A stretch of DNA of 10,768 bases from an uncultured Collinsella sp. (lineage in GTDB: Bacteria; Actinomycetota; Coriobacteriia; Coriobacteriales; Coriobacteriaceae). Every line of letters begins with the position of its first letter. The first letter of the stretch is position 1. Made by a program: the position numbers and the translations under genes. Positions 1 through 6,890 of the stretch are shown here, piece after piece. The notes under the pieces were generated by a model. It did no database searches. It saw only the letters and a program-made list of their open reading frames with translations, and was not told the DNA's origin. Location: assembly GCA_958439775.1 (NCBI GenBank), contig CAUBWQ010000017.1, positions 1-10,768 of the forward strand. Reading direction: 5' to 3'.

Positions 1-105
1 CACTCCAGCGACCGCCGCGTCCTCGCCGTCGCCATCGACGCCGTCCGAGACAAATTCGGCGACACCGCCCTTTCCTTCTGCCGCCAATCCCGCTTCAACG
101 ATTAA
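1..105 (+). CDS. C-terminal end of a probable Y-family DNA polymerase (DinB/Pol IV-like), 5' truncated by the window edge
   Basis: Reading frame 1 is open from the first base and ends with TAA at 103-105, giving the last 34 residues of a protein. The segment AIDAVRDKFGDTAL resembles the closing helix of the little-finger domain of Y-family polymerases (DinB/Pol IV, UmuC), where an alanine-rich helix is followed by 'D.(I/V)R.KFG..A'. Those enzymes carry out error-prone translesion synthesis. The polymerase core and catalytic acidic residues lie outside the window, so the assignment rests on this short tail alone. The gene converges on the minus-strand rsfS operon, and the hairpin at 117-161 lies between them. 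Coding status is likely because the GC-rich third positions suit the genome. The family call is moderate. Confidence 0.5.
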   Translation, partial: HSSDRRVLAVAIDAVRDKFGDTALSFCRQSRFND

Positions 106-116
106 CCGCCTTTGGG

Positions 117-161
117 CAAAAAAGAAAGCCGGGCAGTTACGGAAAACCGCAACTGCCCGGC
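117..161 (-). terminator. Intrinsic terminator at the end of the rsfS operon
   Basis: A perfect 11-bp inverted repeat (GCCGGGCAGTT at 128-138, AACTGCCCGGC at 151-161) extends after one mismatch by CGG/CCG (140-142 with 147-149) around an AAAA loop. Read on the minus strand, the stem is followed directly by a T-rich run (complement of the A-tract at 118-127), the form expected of a Rho-independent terminator. It begins about 40 bases past the rsfS stop. On the plus strand the stem is followed by GATATGCG with no T-run, so it should act mainly on the minus-strand operon. The remaining bases between it and rsfS (162-203) show nothing else. Confidence 0.85.
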
Positions 162-203
162 GATATGCGTGAGGGTAGCTAAAACCCCGTCTCAAATGAG
201 CTA

Positions 204-659
204 CTAGAGGAGATTGAGGGGGAGCTGGGGGGCGTCTCCCCAGAGTTTCTCGAGGCGGTAGAAGTCGCGGGCTTCAGGAGTGAAGACGTGGACGACAACC
301 GAACCATAGTCCACGAGCATCCAGGTCTTCTGCTCGCGACCCTCGATGGAGAACGGGTGCTCGCCGCAAGCCTCGGCGACCTTCTCCTCGATCTCGTCGA
401 CGATAGAATCGACCTGGCGGTTGTTGGTACCGGTGGCAAGCACAAAGTAGTCGCACACATCGGAAAGCTCGGTCAGGTCGAGCACCTGAACGTCCTCGCC
501 CTTCTTGTCGTAGGCGGCCTGCGCGGCGGCGCGGGCGACATCCTCGGCGGCGACACCGCTCGCGGACAGCGAGGCGGCAGTACGGTCGGACGTGGCGACG
601 AAGCTCTTGTGCTCCACACCTTCAAGAATCTGCTCGTCGGTCATGGTCTCGTCGGCCAT
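204..659 (-). CDS. rsfS: Ribosomal silencing factor RsfS (Iojap/YbeB family)
   Basis: A protein of 151 residues. RsfS binds ribosomal protein L14 on the large subunit and blocks joining with the 30S subunit, lowering translation in starvation. The family core runs from about residue 41 to the end: LDLTELSDVCDYFVLATG at 60-77, then RQVDSIVDEIEE, and the closing block with EGREQKTWMLVDYGS and VVVHVFTPEARDFYRLEKLW. The ATG at 659 follows AAAGAGG with a 6-base spacer, so the start is well supported. It gives about 40 residues of Ala/Ser/Thr-rich N-terminal extension beyond the usual 105-120 residue family length, with no in-frame ATG, GTG or TTG near the core that would remove it. It lies 13 bases after yqeK, ends with TAG, and is the last gene of the operon before the terminator. 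Confidence 0.95.
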   Translation of the reverse strand: MADETMTDEQILEGVEHKSFVATSDRTAASLSASGVAAEDVARAAAQAAYDKKGEDVQVLDLTELSDVCDYFVLATGTNNRQVDSIVDEIEEKVAEACGEHPFSIEGREQKTWMLVDYGSVVVHVFTPEARDFYRLEKLWGDAPQLPLNLL

Positions 660-672
660 GGAATACCTCTTT

Positions 673-1227
673 CTAGACGGACTGGATCACATAGACCAGA
701 CCCTGCGCAAAACAGGAGAAGAACAACTCATCGAGCGTCGACTCCCCCACCATCTTGCGCAGCGCATGCGCATAGTCGCCGTGGCGGTTGGGCTCGATGG
801 CATCGGCCACAAAGACCACCATATCGAGCGGCGTCATGTCGCAGGCACCCACGGTGTGACGGTCGACAGCCTGGAAAACGGCCGGCGACAACTCGGGGAA
901 AAGCTGCGGAAGCTCATAGGCGGCAACAGGACCATGCAAAAGCGGCGTCGCGGCGGAAGGAGAGCCGGCAATCTTAATGCCGTAATGCAGAGCGCGCGTG
1001 ACCAGCTCGTCGTCGGAGAGCACTTTGTCCCAGTCATGGATCAGGCCGGCGGCAGCGGCATCAAAGCGGTCAACGCCGTAGACCTCGGCCAGATGAAGTG
1101 CGGTCTCAGCAACACCCAGCGAATGCACATAGCGCTTGCGCTTATCCTTCATGCGAACATCGAGCAGCTCTTGAATGCGCTTGAGCAGCGCGCGCTCATC
1201 GCCCTCAAACTGATCCTCTACCGACAA
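673..1227 (-). CDS. yqeK: YqeK-type HD-domain hydrolase (symmetrical Ap4A hydrolase family)
   Basis: A protein of 184 residues in the HD superfamily. Family members characterised in Firmicutes cleave diadenosine tetraphosphate symmetrically to two ADP at a di-iron site. The expected metal ligands are visible: H35 in RYVHSLGV, the H64-D65 pair in GLIHDWDK, H98 in LLHGP, H124 in VDRHTVG and D142 in VADAIEPNR. The start is a TTG at 1227. The frame is closed by a TGA at 1240-1242, and the ATG at 1240 is in another frame. A GGGGG run at about 1232-1236 gives a ribosome binding site just upstream. It sits 16 bases after nadD and 13 before rsfS, the common nadD-yqeK-rsfS order. It was formerly annotated as part of a fused nicotinate-nucleotide adenylyltransferase or as a generic HD phosphohydrolase. 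It ends with TAG. Confidence 0.92.
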   Translation of the reverse strand: MSVEDQFEGDERALLKRIQELLDVRMKDKRKRYVHSLGVAETALHLAEVYGVDRFDAAAAGLIHDWDKVLSDDELVTRALHYGIKIAGSPSAATPLLHGPVAAYELPQLFPELSPAVFQAVDRHTVGACDMTPLDMVVFVADAIEPNRHGDYAHALRKMVGESTLDELFFSCFAQGLVYVIQSV

Positions 1228-1243
1228 CGTAGACCCCCATCAC

Positions 1244-1906
1244 TCAAAATCTTCTTGCCCCAAGCCTGCGTTTGCGAATGTAGCCGAGCACGGACTCGCT
1301 CGTAAGATAGCGCACGCTCATGCCGCGGGCAACTCGCTTACGAATGTTCGTCGAGCTGATCGCCAGCGCCGGAATCTGAATATAGCGCACGTCGAACGGC
1401 AGCCCCGACTCTTTGATTCGGGCACGCGCCGTATCGATATCAAAGCCCGGTCGCGTCGCAGCAATAAAGGTGGCAAGCTCAGCGATTCGTTCGGCATCAT
1501 GCCAGGTCACAATATCAATAATCGCGTCAGCGCCCGTAATAAAGTAGAGCTTTACCTGCGGCGGGTAAAAGTCGCGAAGGGCATGAAGCGTATCGGCCGT
1601 ATAGGTTACGCCCGGACGGTCGATCTCGAACCGGCTCGCCAAAAAGGCCGGGTTCGCAGCGGTGGCGAGGACCGTCATGGCATAACGGTCCTCGGCAGGC
1701 GTCACCGGCTTGTCAAGCTTAAAGGCAGGAGAACCCGCCGGCATAAAGAGCACAGCGTCCAAGTCGAGCGACTCGCGCGCCTGTTCGGCGGTCACCAGGT
1801 GCCCGTAATGGATGGGATCAAAGGTGCCACCCATAATGCCGAGCCTAAACTCCTGCCCGTCCTCTAGAGGAAGCTCGGGCAGACCGATTCCACCGCGCAG
1901 CGACAT
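1244..1906 (-). CDS. nadD: Nicotinate-nucleotide adenylyltransferase NadD
   Basis: A protein of 220 residues that transfers AMP from ATP to nicotinate mononucleotide, making deamido-NAD in the NAD biosynthesis pathway in the cytosol. It is a nucleotidylyltransferase: GGTFDPIHYGH at residues 26-36 holds the HxGH signature (H33, H36), and SSTNIRKR from residue 184 matches the family's SST.IR motif near the C-terminus. YFITGADAI at about 121-129 is the usual central strand. About 20 residues precede the first core strand (RLGIMGG), longer than the handful usual for NadD. No nearer ATG/GTG/TTG lies in frame except Met25 inside the core strand, so the ATG at 1906 is accepted. GGAGGGCGAG just upstream, inside the 3' end of obg, is its ribosome binding site, and only 3 bases separate the genes. 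It ends with TGA. Confidence 0.95.
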   Translation of the reverse strand: MSLRGGIGLPELPLEDGQEFRLGIMGGTFDPIHYGHLVTAEQARESLDLDAVLFMPAGSPAFKLDKPVTPAEDRYAMTVLATAANPAFLASRFEIDRPGVTYTADTLHALRDFYPPQVKLYFITGADAIIDIVTWHDAERIAELATFIAATRPGFDIDTARARIKESGLPFDVRYIQIPALAISSTNIRKRVARGMSVRYLTSESVLGYIRKRRLGARRF

Positions 1907-1909
1907 GGC

Positions 1910-2440
1910 TTACTCGCCCTCCGAGGTCTCGGCATCGTCCGCGGCATCCACCGCATCGACAATCTCGACGCCCTCATCCGCAGCATCGGCCACGTCAATG
2001 GCCTCGACGGCAACGTCCTCGCCAGCATCCTCGGGCTCTTCGTACTCCGAGAAGTCCTCGGCGCCCTCAAAGTCAAAGGCGCGCTGGCAAATGCGGACCT
2101 CGTCGCCCGCACGGCAACCGGCCTTCTCGAGCGCGTCGTCAACACCCATACGCGCAAACTTATGCTGCAGGTAAATGACGGCTTCCTCGTTTTCCCAGTC
2201 GGTCTGGATGACCATACGCTCAATGGCACGACCGACCACGCGGAAGGCACCGGGCTCTTCCTGGACAATGCGGAAACGCTTCTCGCGCTGCAGGCGGCGA
2301 CGCTCCCACTCCTCGTCGCGCAGATCGACCGGCTCATCAGAGACCGCCAGCTCGGCGCGAAGCTTAGCCACCTGCTCGCCCACGGCAAGCATCAGCGTGT
2401 TGAGGCCGGCGCCCGTCACGGCAGACACGGCAAAGAACAT
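1910..2440 (-). CDS. C-terminal Obg fragment: G5 motif, OCT domain and acidic tail
   Basis: If restarted at the first ATG after the TAG (2440), this gives 176 residues opening MFFAVSAVTGAGL, which is the G5 strand of the Obg G domain. A basic linker, the OCT-type segment (about 55-125 of this piece, including WENEEAVIYLQHKFARMGV) and a strongly acidic tail of about 45 residues follow. Only a weak GATGG-like element lies just upstream and no good ribosome binding site is visible, so efficient re-initiation is doubtful. It is best read as the severed half of obg and not as an independent gene. It ends with TAA three bases before nadD. Confidence 0.5.
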   Translation of the reverse strand: MFFAVSAVTGAGLNTLMLAVGEQVAKLRAELAVSDEPVDLRDEEWERRRLQREKRFRIVQEEPGAFRVVGRAIERMVIQTDWENEEAVIYLQHKFARMGVDDALEKAGCRAGDEVRICQRAFDFEGAEDFSEYEEPEDAGEDVAVEAIDVADAADEGVEIVDAVDAADDAETSEGE

Positions 2441-2464
2441 ATGTCCATCGTCGAGCGCTGCGCG

Positions 2465-3388
<924 letters not shown>

Positions 3389-3391
3389 CTA

Positions 3392-3435
3392 CAAAAAGAG
3401 GGAGACCCTTGAATCCTAAAACTCAAGTGCCTCCC
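3392..3435 (-). terminator. Intrinsic-terminator-like hairpin between rpmA and obg (possible attenuator)
   Basis: On the minus strand GGGAGGCACTTGA (3435-3423) pairs with TCAAGGGTCTCCC (3412-3400): 13 positions with two mismatches and a 10-base loop. The stem is followed by CTCTTTTTG, a five-T run complementary to 3393-3397. This is the canonical layout of a Rho-independent terminator. It lies after the rpmA stop and immediately before the obg ribosome binding site, leaving no room for a promoter between hairpin and obg. It therefore probably acts as a partial terminator that sets the ratio of L21/L27 to Obg-NadD-YqeK-RsfS transcripts. Confidence 0.7.
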
Positions 3436-3460
3436 ACATATGTGCTCTATGAAGGGTGAA

Positions 3461-3718
3461 TTACGCGTTCGCGAGCGGGCGTACGCTGACCCTGTGCTTG
3501 ATACCCTTGTGGAACTCAACGGTACCGTCGACCAGCGCGAACAGCGTGTCGTCCTTACCACGGCCAACGTTCTCACCCGGGTGGATGTGCGTGCCGTGCT
3601 GACGGACGAGAATCGTGCCCGTGGTTACCGTCTGGCCGGCATAGCGCTTCGTGCCAAGGCGCTGACCGCGGGAGTCACGGCCATTACGGGAGGAACCGAG
3701 TCCTTTTTTGTGTGCCAT
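3461..3718 (-). CDS. rpmA: 50S ribosomal protein L27 (bL27)
   Basis: A protein of 85 residues, the normal length for bL27, which sits near the peptidyl-transferase centre with its N-terminal tail reaching the P-site tRNA. It starts [16 protein letters not shown], the classical mature N-terminus. There is therefore no sign of the cleavable leader seen in many Firmicutes, and accordingly no prp protease gene between rplU and rpmA. The core [10 protein letters not shown] and [18 protein letters not shown] is fully conserved in type. The ATG at 3718 has GTAGG about 9 bases upstream. It lies 33 bases after rplU, in the standard rplU-rpmA-obg order, and ends with TAA. The hairpin at 3392-3435 follows it. 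Confidence 0.97.
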   Translation of the reverse strand: MAHKKGLGSSRNGRDSRGQRLGTKRYAGQTVTTGTILVRQHGTHIHPGENVGRGKDDTLFALVDGTVEFHKGIKHRVSVRPLANA

Positions 3719-3751
3719 TGTGTATACCTACTCTTTCGTTACGAGTGTAAT

Positions 3752-4126
3752 CTACTCGGCGACGGGAGCCTCGGCAACAGCCTCAGCCTCTGCCTTGACA
3801 GCCTTCTTGGCGCGGGAGGTAGCCTGGACCTTCACGATCTTCAGCTTGGTGAGCTGCTGACGGTGACCCTTCAGACGACGATAGCGCTTGCGCTTGTGGA
3901 ACTTGAAGACCAGCTGCTTCTCGCCCTTGAACTGCTCAACGATCTGAGCGGTAACCTTGGCCTTGGCCAGCTTGTCGGGATCGGTGACGATCTTCTTACC
4001 ATCGTTGAGGAAGATGACCGGCAGGGTGACCTTGTCACCCTCATTGCCCTCGATCTTCTCGACGGTGATGACATCGTCGGTGGCGACCTTGTACTGCTTG
4101 CCGCCCGTGTTAACGATTGCGTACAT
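3752..4126 (-). CDS. rplU: 50S ribosomal protein L21 (bL21)
   Basis: A protein of 124 residues that binds 23S rRNA in the large subunit. The start MYAIVNTGGKQYKV at ATG 4126 matches the family N-terminus and has AAGGGC 8 bases upstream. An upstream in-frame ATG at 4147 would add seven residues atypical of L21 and lacks a good ribosome binding site, so it is rejected. The RNA-binding loop FKHKRKRYRRLKGHRQ-type segment is present near residue 80 (KRKRYRRLKGHRQQLTKLKI). The last 20 or so residues form an Ala/Glu/Lys-rich tail longer than in many homologues. It is the first gene after the promoter at 4169-4197, is followed 33 bases later by rpmA, and ends with TAG. Confidence 0.97.
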   Translation of the reverse strand: MYAIVNTGGKQYKVATDDVITVEKIEGNEGDKVTLPVIFLNDGKKIVTDPDKLAKAKVTAQIVEQFKGEKQLVFKFHKRKRYRRLKGHRQQLTKLKIVKVQATSRAKKAVKAEAEAVAEAPVAE

Positions 4127-4168
4127 GTTTACTTGCCCTTCATGCATCAGTTAGTGCAACAGCCGAAT

Positions 4169-4197
4169 ATAGTAGCAGGCGAAAATACCCCCGTCAA
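4169..4197 (-). promoter_or_regulatory. Sigma-70-type promoter for rplU-rpmA
   Basis: On the minus strand TTGACG (4197-4192) and TACTAT (4174-4169) are separated by exactly 17 bases, one mismatch each from the TTGACA/TATAAT consensus. Transcription should begin near 4162, giving an untranslated leader of about 36 bases before the rplU ATG at 4126. The -35 box overlaps the TGA stop (4196-4194) of the preceding gene, so the right block ends where this promoter begins. No operator or L21-binding hairpin is evident in the short leader. Confidence 0.8.
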
Positions 4198-5006
4198 CGA
4201 GTATGTGGAGCAAATCCACAAGTTCGCACAGGTATGGGGCTGACGAGTCGGCCCTCGTCGTCCTCGCATGCTTGATTCTGACGCTCGACATCGTAGGAGC
4301 AGATGGTCACGAGGTCTTGCATACCGGTGGAAACAATAGGTGCATCCACGCCCGGGGTCAAGCCCTGCAACAAAACATCAGCAGCGGAAAGCAAAATTTC
4401 CGGACGCATGGAGCCCTCGTTGTCGGCATGGGTGTCGAGCATGAGCCCCAAATGGTCCGGGCGCTCCCCCGCCGTGAGCTCATAGCCCACGAGCGTGTGA
4501 TCCAAATCCAAGCGCTTGCTCTTTTTGCCGCGCGCGTAGTCGATGCCGTGGCCCGCGCGCAGCGTGTCGATCGCACGACGCACCTCGTCGGCGCTTACGG
4601 GCGCCTCGGGATCCAAGTGCAGGTCGATGCGATACGACAGGCGCGTGAGCTGCGCCGTCAACGCCGGCGTGCGCACGTCGATGTACGCCGCCTCGATGGG
4701 CGCCAGATCGGCCGGAGACGCCGCAGCCAGGCGCCCAAACGCCTCGTCGAGCGCCACGAACTCGGTCATAAACAGGTCATACCACTCGCAGGTCGACGAC
4801 GTACCCACCGGCAGCGCCGAAGAGAAGCCCACGCGCATGTGCGGAGAGAAGCCCTGCGTGACGGCATAGGGAAGTCCCGCACGGCGCACGATGCGCTCAA
4901 TGGTATGGATTACTTCGAGATGGCCCAGGTACTTAAGGCGATCGCGCTTGCCATAGCGAACACGAAGCCTAAAGAGCGAGGGGTTGTCGGTCAGGCGCTC
5001 ACTCAT
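4194..5006 (-). CDS. Radical SAM-associated protein (TIGR03936/DUF2344 type)
   Basis: A protein of 270 residues and of unknown biochemical role. The N-terminus FRLRVRYGKRDRLKYLGHLE, followed by a helix ending RRAGLPYAVTQGFSPHMRVGFSSALPVG (split here by eye into RRAGLPYAVTQGF and SPHMRVGFSSALPVG), matches the DUF2344 signature. That family occurs next to, or fused to, TIGR03960 radical SAM proteins. No signal peptide, membrane segment or metal-binding cysteine cluster is visible, so it is probably a cytosolic partner or substrate-handling protein. Its ATG overlaps the TGA of the radical SAM gene in an ATGA (5003-5006), which implies translational coupling and near-equal synthesis. The C-terminal 60 residues (from about LTPGVDAPIVSTGMQD) look less conserved. 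Its own TGA lies inside the -35 box of the rplU promoter. Confidence 0.85.
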   Translation of the reverse strand: MSERLTDNPSLFRLRVRYGKRDRLKYLGHLEVIHTIERIVRRAGLPYAVTQGFSPHMRVGFSSALPVGTSSTCEWYDLFMTEFVALDEAFGRLAAASPADLAPIEAAYIDVRTPALTAQLTRLSYRIDLHLDPEAPVSADEVRRAIDTLRAGHGIDYARGKKSKRLDLDHTLVGYELTAGERPDHLGLMLDTHADNEGSMRPEILLSAADVLLQGLTPGVDAPIVSTGMQDLVTICSYDVERQNQACEDDEGRLVSPIPVRTCGFAPHTR

Positions 5007-6880
5007 GCGCGATCACCCATCAATACATTCTTGGCGTGGAGCGTGGGGCAGATCCCGCAGCCGGTGCACGACGTGCGGGTGCAGTCGGGAGTCGTGACGC
5101 CCTCGAGCGAGCGACGGTACTCGCGCTCGAGGAAGCCGCGCGTGCAGCCGGGGCTCACGTGCTCCCACGGCAGGCGCCAGTCCAACTCGTAGGGCAGGTG
5201 CACGAGCTCATTGAGGTCGATGCCGTTTTTGGCAGCAGCTTCCTTCCAGTTATCGAGCGAGAAATGCTCTACCCAGGCGTCAAAGCGAGAGCCCGAGCGC
5301 CAAGCATCGATGATGACGGGCGTCATGTCACGACCGGCGCGGGACAGCGCGGCCTCGATGAGCGAGGTCTCGGCATCGTGGGAATGAACGGGGAGGGCAC
5401 GGTTGCGAACGCTCGTGATGAGCAGCTTCTGGCGACGCTTGACGTCGTCGTAGTCGAGCTGCGGGCACCACTGGAACGGCGTGGCAGCCTTGGGGATAAA
5501 GACCGAAACCGAGATCGACACCGAGATCGAGCCGCGACGAGCCTTGGGCACCACGGAACGACCGAGCTCCAGCACGTGATCGGCCAGATTGGCGATGGCC
5601 ACGATGTCCTCGTCGCGCTCGCCGGGAAGGCCCATCATAAAGTAGAGCTTCATGCGGTTCCAGCCGGCCTCGAAGGCCGCCTTGGCCGCACGGTCCAGGT
5701 CCTCCTCGGTCACGTTCTTGTTAATGATGTCGCGCATGCGCTGGCTGCCGGCCTCGGGCGCGAACGTCAGGCCACCTTTCTTTTCGCCGGCGACCGACTC
5801 GGCCATATCCACGCCAAACGAATCCAGGCGCTGCGACGGAATAGACACGCGAATACCCGTATCCTCCAGGCGATGGTTGAGCCTGCCGAGCACGTCGCGA
5901 ATGCAGGAGTGGTCGGTCGTGGAGAGCGAGGTCAGCGACACCTCGTCATAGCCGGTCTTTTCCAGACCCTGAATCACCGACGAGACGATCTGGTCGGCAG
6001 AGCGCTCGCGCACCGGGCGATACGTCATGCCGGCCTGGCAAAAACGACAGCCGCGGGCGCAGCCGCGCAGGATCTCGATAGACAGGCGGTCGTGGACCAG
6101 CTGCGCATAGGGCACGCACGACTGCGACAGCGGATTCGTGGCGCCGAAATTCTCGACGACGCGCTTGTAGACCACGGTCGGCGCATCCTTGCCCTCACGC
6201 GGCACGGTGTAGCCATGCGGCGAGCAGGGCTCGTCGTGACGAACCTCATAGAGCGACGGCACGTAGTTGCCGGCAATGGATGCAAGCTGCTCAACAATCT
6301 GCGCGCGCGGGACTCCTTCGTCACGCAGGCGGCGATGCAGCTGACAGGTCTCGAGCAGCGATTCCTCACCCTCACCGATGAGGATGGCATCGAAGAAGGC
6401 CGCGTACGGCTCGGGGTTGTACACCGAGGGACCGCCGGCGATGATAATGGGGTCGTCCTCGGTGCGGTCGGCCGCTAACAGCGGAATGCCAGCGAGGTCG
6501 AGAGCCTCGAGGAAGTTCGTCACCGCCATCTCGTGCGGCACATGCAGACCGACGATATCAAACGAAGCGACCGGCGCTGCACCCTCGAGCGAGAGCAGCG
6601 GAATGCCTGCCTCGCGCATGGCGTCACCCATATCGGGCCACGGCACATAGCCGCGCTCGCAGGAGATGCCCTCGGCCTGGTTAAGGATGTTGTAGAGGAT
6701 GGCGATGCCCTGGTTGGGCAGACCGACCTCGTACACATCCGGGTAGATCAGGCAGCAACGGTAGTCGGCATCGGCTTTGGAAAGCGTGCCCCACTCGTGA
6801 TCGATATAGCGGCTCGGTTTCTCGACCTTGGCGAGCAGCGGCTCAATTAAATGAAAACAGTCTTGGTATGCAACGCGCAA
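5003..6880 (-). CDS. B12-binding-domain radical SAM protein (TIGR03960 type)
   Basis: A protein of 625 residues; the reaction is not known. The N-terminal part (about 40-190) is a cobalamin-binding-like Rossmann domain, with LIYPDVYEVGLPNQG, FDIVGLHVPHEMAVTNFLEA, IIAGGPSVYNPEP and ILIGEGEE, but without the DxHxxG cobalamin ligand motif. The radical SAM core follows with C274-x3-C278-x2-C281 (GCARGCRFCQAG), which should bind a 4Fe-4S cluster. MMGLPGERDEDI is a typical core strand. The C-terminus holds a second cysteine set, C600, C605, C608 and C611. The start is TTG at 6880: the TAG of the upstream gene forms part of its AGGGG ribosome binding site 7 bases before, and no nearer ATG or GTG exists. 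It is coupled by a 4-base overlap to the DUF2344 gene. In many Gram-positives ribonuclease G follows this pair, but here rplU follows directly. Confidence 0.88.
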   Translation of the reverse strand: MRVAYQDCFHLIEPLLAKVEKPSRYIDHEWGTLSKADADYRCCLIYPDVYEVGLPNQGIAILYNILNQAEGISCERGYVPWPDMGDAMREAGIPLLSLEGAAPVASFDIVGLHVPHEMAVTNFLEALDLAGIPLLAADRTEDDPIIIAGGPSVYNPEPYAAFFDAILIGEGEESLLETCQLHRRLRDEGVPRAQIVEQLASIAGNYVPSLYEVRHDEPCSPHGYTVPREGKDAPTVVYKRVVENFGATNPLSQSCVPYAQLVHDRLSIEILRGCARGCRFCQAGMTYRPVRERSADQIVSSVIQGLEKTGYDEVSLTSLSTTDHSCIRDVLGRLNHRLEDTGIRVSIPSQRLDSFGVDMAESVAGEKKGGLTFAPEAGSQRMRDIINKNVTEEDLDRAAKAAFEAGWNRMKLYFMMGLPGERDEDIVAIANLADHVLELGRSVVPKARRGSISVSISVSVFIPKAATPFQWCPQLDYDDVKRRQKLLITSVRNRALPVHSHDAETSLIEAALSRAGRDMTPVIIDAWRSGSRFDAWVEHFSLDNWKEAAAKNGIDLNELVHLPYELDWRLPWEHVSPGCTRGFLEREYRRSLEGVTTPDCTRTSCTGCGICPTLHAKNVLMGDRA

Positions 6881-6890
6881 CGGAAAACCC

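Noticed and set aside
4127..4147. Upstream ATG at 4147 as the rplU start
   Set aside because: It would add MHEGQVN before the canonical L21 N-terminus, and the AAGGGC ribosome binding site fits the ATG at 4126.
4203..5192. Plus-strand open frame of 329 codons opposite the DUF2344 gene
   Set aside because: It crosses a real gene boundary on the other strand and encodes an Arg/His/Gln-rich product with no family resemblance.
5036..6478. Plus-strand open frame of 480 codons opposite the radical SAM gene
   Set aside because: It is an antisense shadow. The minus frame holds the CxxxCxxC motif and family-like domains, while the plus frame has a biased composition and no domain.
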